Shown: piece by piece, positions 58,379 through 64,000 of the stretch
How positions within the stretch are numbered: position 1 is the first letter of the stretch
Layout: each line of letters starts with the position of its first letter
From: Planctomycetota bacterium
Lineage (GTDB): Bacteria > Planctomycetota > UBA1135 > GCA-002748355
Direction: 5' to 3'
Assembly: GCA_020638795.1 (NCBI GenBank)
Contig: JACKHW010000003.1
Span: 248,001 to 312,000 of the forward strand
Length of the DNA: 64,000 bases
Notes under the pieces: model-generated
Seen by the model: only the letters and a program-made list of their open reading frames with translations
The model's database searches: none
What the model was told of the DNA's origin: nothing
Position numbers and translations under genes: made by a program

Positions 58379-60142
58379 TCAGTGCTTCGACTTCTGTTCG
58401 GCCTTGGGCACCCACACGTTCTCGATGCCGTGCAGCACGCTAAGAACGTTGGGCTTGTAGTCACGGAAGCGCTTGTGCAGCGGCACGGTCGACGTCTTCC
58501 AGTAGAGGAAGGTGTAGGGCTGGTCCTCGTAGATGATCCGCTGCATCTCTTGCCAGATCTTGGCTTCTTCGGCGCCGTCCTTCGTCCTGAGTCCCTTCGC
58601 GATCAGCTCGTCGACACGTGCGTTCGAGTACGCCGTGAAGTTGAAGAGACGATTCTCGGTCTCCGTCGCGCTGCCCCAAACGTCCGACGGGTCGGGGAAG
58701 AGCGAAGCCGACCAGCCTGCGAGCGCGGCTTCGTAGTTCTTCTTGCTCAGATCATCGAAGAACGTCACGCCTTCGCGCTGCTCGAGATTGACCTTGATGC
58801 CGATCTTCTTGAGGTCTTCCTGGATCAGCACGCACGCATCCGAGCGACGCGGATTGCCCTGATTGGTCACGAGCACGAACTCGAAGCGCTTGCCGTCCTT
58901 GTCGAGAAAGCCATCGTTGTCCGTGTCCTTCCATCCGAGCCCGGCGAGCAACGTCTTCGCTTTCGTGGGATCGTGCGGCAACAAGGTGATGTCGTCGACT
59001 CGGTAGTCCGAGAGTTCGGGCGTGAACGTCGAGTACGCCTTCGTCCCGTAGGTCTTGCCTCCGAACGTAAGGATGGTCTTGATGATGCGCTCGATGTCGA
59101 TCGCGAGCGTGAGAGCGCGTCGCGCGTCACGCTCGGCGAAGAGCGGGTTCTGCATGTTCCACGCGACGTAGTCGAGGAAGCGATACCCTCGCTCGTAGAG
59201 CTTGACGGTCCCCCAGGAGAGCACCTCTTCGATGTCCTTCTCCTGCACCGCGTCCATCATGTCGATGTCGCCCTTCTTGAGCTCGACGAGACGCGTCTGG
59301 TACTCGGGGATGATCTTGAAGACGATGCGCTTGACGTACGGCACGGCGTAGGTCTTCGACTTCGGATTGCGGACGATCGTGATCGATTGCTTCGGATCCC
59401 ACTTGAGGAAACGGAAGGGTCCGTGCCCTACCGCTCGTTTCTTGCTGAGGTCGCACGAGATCAACGAAGCGCGATCGAGTTTCTCGAGCAGATGTTTCGG
59501 CGAGATGTTGAAGCCCGCGTGCGCGAGCATCGTCTGCTCGTTGTAGGCGTACTGGAAGTGGAAGCGCACGCGGAAGTTGTCGAGCACTTCGACCGGGTTC
59601 TTCGGGTCGAGACGCTCGACGTGATTCTGGCGTGGACTCTTGACGTCGGGATCCGCGATCAACTCGTAGTTGTAGCGAATGTCTTCGGCGTTCACGACCT
59701 TGCCCGAGTCGTCGTCCCAGTAGCAGTCGTCCTTGAGCTCGTACGTGAGTTCCGTGTGGTCATCGTTCCACGAGTAGGACTTCGCGAGGCCCGGATTGAA
59801 GATGATGCGGCCGTTCTCAAAGTCGCTCGTCGTCGCCGGCGGCACCAAAAGGTCGTAGACCATCGAACCGTTCACGCTCTGCCCAACCATCGGCAGCATG
59901 CTGTCGGCATCGCCGATCAACGCGATCGTGAGCGTGTCCCCGGCATCCGCGGCGTGCGGACGCCCCTCGAGTCCGCCTTGCTCGACGTCACTCGAATTGC
60001 CGTCACCCGCCGCGTTGGTTCCAGCCGCGTTCCCGCCTTCGTTTCCGCCGCTCTCGGAGCCTCCGCAGCCGATCGAACCGAGGCAGAGTCCGAGTGCGAG
60101 AGCAGCACTCGTGAGAAGGCGACACGTTGGAATGGAGTTCAC
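58379..60142 (-). CDS. Peptide ABC transporter substrate-binding lipoprotein
   Basis: This 587-residue extracytoplasmic protein begins (GTG start) with a lipoprotein signal whose likely lipid-anchored Cys26 is in SIGC, followed by a Gly/Asn/Ser-rich linker. The remainder is a family 5 solute-binding fold, with WNDDHTELTYELKDDCYWDDDSGKVVNAEDI near the N-terminal domain, and FRFLKWDPKQSITIVRNPK and DPSDVWGSATETENRLFNF later. It binds peptides or, in this family, sometimes nickel or oligosaccharides. It leads the transport operon. A TAGGAT on the minus strand at 60192-60187 could be its -10. Confidence 0.92.
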   Translation of the reverse strand: MNSIPTCRLLTSAALALGLCLGSIGCGGSESGGNEGGNAAGTNAAGDGNSSDVEQGGLEGRPHAADAGDTLTIALIGDADSMLPMVGQSVNGSMVYDLLVPPATTSDFENGRIIFNPGLAKSYSWNDDHTELTYELKDDCYWDDDSGKVVNAEDIRYNYELIADPDVKSPRQNHVERLDPKNPVEVLDNFRVRFHFQYAYNEQTMLAHAGFNISPKHLLEKLDRASLISCDLSKKRAVGHGPFRFLKWDPKQSITIVRNPKSKTYAVPYVKRIVFKIIPEYQTRLVELKKGDIDMMDAVQEKDIEEVLSWGTVKLYERGYRFLDYVAWNMQNPLFAERDARRALTLAIDIERIIKTILTFGGKTYGTKAYSTFTPELSDYRVDDITLLPHDPTKAKTLLAGLGWKDTDNDGFLDKDGKRFEFVLVTNQGNPRRSDACVLIQEDLKKIGIKVNLEQREGVTFFDDLSKKNYEAALAGWSASLFPDPSDVWGSATETENRLFNFTAYSNARVDELIAKGLRTKDGAEEAKIWQEMQRIIYEDQPYTFLYWKTSTVPLHKRFRDYKPNVLSVLHGIENVWVPKAEQKSKH

Positions 60143-60221
60143 GAAAGGACGGCCCTCACGGAAAGGATGTTGCGGACGAACGCTTCATCCTACGGAAAGG
60201 GCGGCCGTGGATCCCGCGCAA

Positions 60222-61658
60222 TCAGGCGAAGAGCCCGACCCCGGCTTTCGATGGGCGGAACTCGGGGAAGAAGTCCGCCGGCAACTTGCCGCACATGAGG
60301 TGCTGAACGAGCAGCTCGGCCATCACGTCGCGGTAGTCCGTCGTGACTTGCAGGTCGCGACCTTGATACAGGTCCTTGTCCTCGAGCCCCGGGAACTTGC
60401 CGTAGACCTTGCCACCGCGCAAGCCACCGCCAGCGAGCAACATCGACCCGCCATGGCCGTGATCGGTGCCGGAGTTGCCGTTCTCGTGACAGGTTCGCCC
60501 GAACTCGGTCATCGTGCAGAGGATCGTGCGCTTGCCGTGCTCGCCGATCTCGGTGAAGAACGCGGCAATCGACTCGGCGAGTTCACGGAGCATGCTCGCG
60601 TGTCTCCCGTCCTCGCCACCTTGCCCCGCGTGGTGGTCCCAGCCGTTCCAATCGACGCAGGCGACTTCGAGCCCTGCACCCGCGTTGATGATCTTCGCGA
60701 TGTCTTCGAGGCGTGGCCCGAGATGGCCACCCGGAAAATTCGAGTTGGCACGCGCCCGGCGCGTCGCGCGCCCGACGATCTCCTGATAACGACGCAAGGT
60801 CTCGATCGTCGCACGGCCCGAGGCCACGACCGGATCCTCTTCGAGGCGCTTGGACGCGTCGCCATGCATCGTGTCTCCCGACATCTTGCCGCGCTTCGAA
60901 GCACCCTTCTTGTCACTCTTCTCATTGTCCCCCTTCTGCTTGTCCCCCTTCTGCTTGTCCCCCTTCTGCTTGTCCCCTGACACCGCAGCGCGCGCAGCAT
61001 CCTCACCATAGAGGTCATCGAAGAGATCGAGGTACTCGCCTGCGCGCCTGGCACCGCGCTCGGGAACGGCAAGCACCGGATAGTCGCCGCGCAACGAACG
61101 CGGTAGGAGCCCTTGCATCGCGATCGCGCGCAAGTCGTCGTCCTTGCCGCGCCGGCCTGTAGTCAGGCGCAGATAGCGATTGAGCCAACCACCATCCTTG
61201 AGTGGCATGCCCGGCGCGCCGTACTCCATGAAGTCCTGCGCGTCGAAGTGACTGCGCGTCGGATGCGGCGAACCACAGCACACGATCGGTGCGAGCGACT
61301 TCTTCTCCCAGAGCGGGAAGAGCGGCGCGAGCGAGGGATGGAGTCCCCAATTCGCATCGAGGCGCACGACCCCCTTCAACTCCTCGTCCGGCACGGGTTC
61401 GGCGCCGATCGCGATCGTGGGCCGGATCTCGTGATAGGTCTTGTCCCGATAGGGAATGATCGTGTTGAGCGCATCCTGTCCACCGCGTAGGAAGATCACG
61501 ACGAGGACACTAGGCGGTTCGTTCTGCACTTGCGTCGAACGCGTGCGGAGCGGGATCGGAAACGAGAGCGCGGACGCCGCGAGCGCGCCGCGCTCCAAGA
61601 ACGTCCGTCTCGAGAGACCGTGACGACGAGACGTGGGATCGGGCATGCGTGCACTCAT
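60222..61658 (-). CDS. DUF1501 protein with a lysine-rich repeat insert
   Basis: This 478-residue secreted protein has a twin-arginine signal (SRRTFLERGALAAS near residues 16-29), as usual for DUF1501. The core contains FLRGGQDALNTIIPYRDKTYHEIRP, VCCGSPHPTRSHFDAQDFMEYG and the C-terminal TMTEFGRTCHENGNSGTDHGHGG block. The family is sulfatase-like in fold but its function is unknown. Three 15-base tandem repeats insert KGDKQ units at about 223-240, followed by more lysine-rich text; this is not part of the family core. Its ATG overlaps the DUF1800 stop (ATGA). Confidence 0.88.
   Translation of the reverse strand: MSARMPDPTSRRHGLSRRTFLERGALAASALSFPIPLRTRSTQVQNEPPSVLVVIFLRGGQDALNTIIPYRDKTYHEIRPTIAIGAEPVPDEELKGVVRLDANWGLHPSLAPLFPLWEKKSLAPIVCCGSPHPTRSHFDAQDFMEYGAPGMPLKDGGWLNRYLRLTTGRRGKDDDLRAIAMQGLLPRSLRGDYPVLAVPERGARRAGEYLDLFDDLYGEDAARAAVSGDKQKGDKQKGDKQKGDNEKSDKKGASKRGKMSGDTMHGDASKRLEEDPVVASGRATIETLRRYQEIVGRATRRARANSNFPGGHLGPRLEDIAKIINAGAGLEVACVDWNGWDHHAGQGGEDGRHASMLRELAESIAAFFTEIGEHGKRTILCTMTEFGRTCHENGNSGTDHGHGGSMLLAGGGLRGGKVYGKFPGLEDKDLYQGRDLQVTTDYRDVMAELLVQHLMCGKLPADFFPEFRPSKAGVGLFA
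60926..60970 (-). repeat. Three perfect 15-bp tandem copies inside the DUF1501 gene
   Basis: The unit tgtcccccttctgct on the plus strand occurs at 60926-60940, 60941-60955 and 60956-60970. On the coding strand it reads KQKGD-type units. Because 15 is a multiple of three, copy changes keep the frame. Confidence 0.85.
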
Positions 61659-63310
61659 TGTCGTTGGAACTCCGGAGAACCGAGCAAGAGCCCCACGATG
61701 CGCGGAGCCAGCTCTTCGCGTTTCGGATCGGGGTGATCCGCCAGGTATCGTCGCATCATGAGGTCGAGAGTCTCCGAACTCCGCGACCCGAGACCCGCAG
61801 GCAGGATGCGCCGCGCGAGTTGGTCCTTCCAGACGCGCGGAATCCGCGGATGCAGCCCCTTGTAGAACTCGTCGGGAATGCGCAGACCGCGGATCTCGCC
61901 CTTCGCGAGCCGGAACGCGAACTGCCAGCGCACGGCCATGACTCCGGGATCGTTCCAGGCCTCCGCCGTGTCGTAGTAGCCGGTTGGATCCTCTTGGGCG
62001 TAGAGCGGCTCTTGGAGAAGATTCATCGCCTCGAGCACGGCATTCGGGTCGTCGATCTGTGCGTGCGTCACGCGAATCGCGCTCAAGAGGAACTCGAACG
62101 GACGCTTGAACTTCGTCTGGTAGTGCTTCGGATCGAAGAACTCCGGATCGTCGAGGATCGCCTTGTAGACCTCGCGCAAGTTGCCACCCGTCCGCTTGAA
62201 GGTCGCAGCGACGTGCTCGACCATCTTCTCGGGCGGATCGTCGGCGACGAAGTGACGACAGAGCTTGGTCGCGATGAACTCGGCTGTTCCGGAGTGGCGC
62301 TCGAGCCAGCGCAAGATGATCTCGCCTTCGAGAAGCGGGTTCTTCTTGTCGGGACGGATCATGCGCCCGAGGAAGTACTTGTCACCCCGCGCGTGCATGT
62401 CGGACTCGTAGCAGAAGCCGACTTCACCGCGCTTCGGATTCTGGTTGACGGTCCAGCCGGTCAGGGCCTTCGCGACTTCGATCACGTCCTTCTGCGTGTA
62501 TCCGTTGTCGACGCCGAGCGTGTGCAGCTCGAGGAGTTCGCGTGCGTAGTTCTCGTTGAGGCCGCGCTGCTTCGCGATTTCGACGGCTTCGGCTGCGCGC
62601 TCCTTGGACTTCGAGCGTGCACGAGCGCTCTCGCGCACGGCGCTGAGTTCGCCCTTCGTCGGTGGCCGACGGCTGAGCGCGTTGTCGAGATAGATGAGCA
62701 TTGCGGGATGCTTCGCCGTCGCTTCGAGCAGGTCGCCGAAGGTACCACACATGTGCCCACGCAGGACATCGCGCTCGTAGGTCACCGCCCATAATCGCAA
62801 GTTCGATTTCCCGATGTCGACGTTGAAGTGATTGCGCCAGAAATCTGCCAGCGTCTCGTGCACGACGTTGTTCGATTGCGCACCGCGAAGCACGATCGAT
62901 GCGAGCAACTCACGTCGTGGTGTCTCGCGCAACCGGACGTAATCGCGGCGCTCTTTGGCTGGTGCGGTCGGTCCGGGATTCTTGGGGTCATAGCTCGCGA
63001 ACAGATCGGCGGCGCTGAGTTTCAGGGTCGACAGTTCGCGCAGGCGCTCGCCGAGCTCGTACGTCTCCTTGGCAGCACCATCGAGCTGCTCCTCGAACCA
63101 GGCCTGGATCCCCTCGGCACGAACCTCGTCGATCCGCTCCTTGGTCGCGCCGAACCCGAACCGACTCAAGACGTGCTGGATGCGCTCGGTCTCGGTGAGC
63201 GGCGTGGGATCGTCGGGCTCACGCCGCTGCGCGGTGAGCGCCGACTGGACGAGAACGGACCCGACGACGGCGAGAATCCGAACGGATCGGAAGAACCTGC
63301 AGGACGACAT
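61655..63310 (-). CDS. DUF1800 protein
   Basis: This 551-residue secreted protein has a signal peptide (about 1-27). It shows the family text IQHVLSRFGFGATKERIDEVRAEG, LADFWRNHFNVDI, GLNENYARELLELHTLGVDNGYTQKDVIEVAKALTGWT and FIATKLCRHFVADDPPE. DUF1800 proteins almost always pair with DUF1501 in planctomycetes and others; their role is unknown, perhaps in surface structures or polymer handling. The pair is coupled by ATGA. It is divergent from the partial gene at the right edge. Confidence 0.93.
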   Translation of the reverse strand: MSSCRFFRSVRILAVVGSVLVQSALTAQRREPDDPTPLTETERIQHVLSRFGFGATKERIDEVRAEGIQAWFEEQLDGAAKETYELGERLRELSTLKLSAADLFASYDPKNPGPTAPAKERRDYVRLRETPRRELLASIVLRGAQSNNVVHETLADFWRNHFNVDIGKSNLRLWAVTYERDVLRGHMCGTFGDLLEATAKHPAMLIYLDNALSRRPPTKGELSAVRESARARSKSKERAAEAVEIAKQRGLNENYARELLELHTLGVDNGYTQKDVIEVAKALTGWTVNQNPKRGEVGFCYESDMHARGDKYFLGRMIRPDKKNPLLEGEIILRWLERHSGTAEFIATKLCRHFVADDPPEKMVEHVAATFKRTGGNLREVYKAILDDPEFFDPKHYQTKFKRPFEFLLSAIRVTHAQIDDPNAVLEAMNLLQEPLYAQEDPTGYYDTAEAWNDPGVMAVRWQFAFRLAKGEIRGLRIPDEFYKGLHPRIPRVWKDQLARRILPAGLGSRSSETLDLMMRRYLADHPDPKREELAPRIVGLLLGSPEFQRQ

Positions 63311-63458
63311 GCATCGATCCTACCGAACAACCGGGCCCTGGTCGTGGAGCGCTCGGCGATTGCCGTGTCCGCAATCTGTAAAAAACGGATTCTCCGCGAC
63401 GAATCGCGCGCTCTGCGCCGTCCACTCCGGGACACGCGAACGAGAGTAGGAGAGAACG

Positions 63459-64000
63459 ATGCAGACGACACTTCCTCGATTCTTGGCACTGACCGCCGTC
63501 ATCGCCGCATTCGGATCACCGAGCGCGCAACTCGCGGCCCAGGACGGACAGACCGTGCAGCACGCACGCCGAACAAAAACGCCGGTGCTCCTGTCGATCC
63601 ACTTCGTCGGCGGCTCACTGTCGATGTATCTGCAGGAACTGCGCAGCGCCCACAAGAAAGGCGGCGGGGAGACCCTCAACATGATCGTGACGGGCAAGCC
63701 GGACGCGATCCAACTACCCCGATTCGATCTCGAGGACACGACCGTCGACGACGCGATCCAGGTGCTCGAGCGCATCGAGATCGACCATTCCACGCGGATC
63801 CAGGTCACGTCCCAAGCCGGTCGCGGAACCCCGGACGGCAGCCAGATCTACCTCGTCAATGCGCGCACGGTGGAGAAGACGCAGCGAGGTCCCGCCGAGA
63901 AGCCGACACTGACGCGCGTGTTGTCGATCCGACAGTTGACGACGCCACTCCCCAACGTGCCCCCCGACAGCGTGCTCAAGCTCGAGACCGTACTGGGAGC
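63459..64000 (+). CDS. Secreted protein with STN-like region, cut by the right edge
   Basis: The frame opens with ATG at 63459, preceded by AGGAGA, and runs open to the window end (180 residues seen). Residues 1-27 are a signal peptide (ending AQLAAQDG). The segment MYLQELRSAHKKGGGETLNMIVTGKPDAIQLPRFDLEDTTVDDAIQVLERIEI has the strand-helix rhythm of STN/secretin N-terminal domains, in which a short motif is followed by a helix that sets 'domain-start' spacing. It could be another secretin-like or TonB-dependent component. The C-terminal part lies outside the window. Confidence 0.6.
   Translation, partial: MQTTLPRFLALTAVIAAFGSPSAQLAAQDGQTVQHARRTKTPVLLSIHFVGGSLSMYLQELRSAHKKGGGETLNMIVTGKPDAIQLPRFDLEDTTVDDAIQVLERIEIDHSTRIQVTSQAGRGTPDGSQIYLVNARTVEKTQRGPAEKPTLTRVLSIRQLTTPLPNVPPDSVLKLETVLG

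Noticed and set aside
57596..60298. 900-codon plus-strand frame opposite the permease and substrate-binding protein genes
   Set aside because: Antisense to well-supported transporter genes and without recognisable features.
60926..60970. CRISPR-like repeat
   Set aside because: The 15-bp units are directly contiguous, in-frame and inside a gene; there are no spacers.

Overview
The window reads as one contiguous stretch of a GC-rich bacterial chromosome, most likely from the Planctomycetota (PVC superphylum). The taxonomic pointers are a 68-residue small basic protein of the PVC-restricted type (26743-26949, minus), the DUF1800-DUF1501 pair (61655-63310 and 60222-61658), a Minf_1886-type protein (17576-17977), large TPR and secretin-domain envelope proteins, and ExbD-rich clusters. 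No rRNA, tRNA, CRISPR array, insertion sequence, phage gene or integrase was found. Genes are tightly packed, and many neighbours share ATGA, GTGA or TTGA start/stop overlaps.

Layout. (1) 209-9092, minus: a nucleotide-sugar operon in transcription order UDP-glucuronate decarboxylase, glmS, UDP-sugar dehydrogenase, two epimerases, rmlA, rmlD, rmlB. The missing rhamnose gene, rmlC, lies about 48 kb away at 50187-50753. (2) 9336-14730, minus: moaC, asd, accB, accC, an AmaP-like membrane protein and a FecR-like secreted protein, mostly start/stop coupled. (3) 15039-19160, plus: S41 carboxy-terminal protease, Minf_1886 protein, AI-2E-type permease. (4) 19198-31320, minus: housekeeping genes (holB, tmk, a divergent dnaA-like gene, ychF, der, queE, an aminotransferase, the PVC small basic protein, a single-pass membrane protein, and a large GT-C/TPR membrane protein). 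(5) 31419-32282, plus: type-4 uracil-DNA glycosylase.

(6) 32528-45385, plus, is the most distinctive region. Two secretin-domain, lipobox-bearing proteins of nearly equal size (896 and 895 aa) flank two secreted TPR-type proteins, one ExbB-like proton-channel protein and three ExbD-like proteins. I infer a proton-motive-force-driven outer-membrane machine; its function is not evident from sequence. The intergenic spaces of this cluster are rich in hairpins, and a 17-bp tandem repeat creates a ladder of overlapping mini-ORFs before the second exbD.

(7) 45503-50753, plus: a HAD phosphatase, then a three-subunit molybdenum hydroxylase in the hcrC-hcrA-hcrB order. Its FAD subunit carries the four-cysteine insert characteristic of 4-hydroxybenzoyl-CoA reductase. 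rmlC follows. (8) 50758-54020, minus: rsmB, an 86-aa CCGSGC protein, and an M16-like peptidase. (9) 54024-60142, minus: a complete peptide ABC transporter (substrate-binding protein, two permeases, two ATPases). (10) 60222-63310, minus: the DUF1800-DUF1501 pair. (11) 63459 to the right edge, plus: the start of a secreted protein resembling secretin N-terminal domains.
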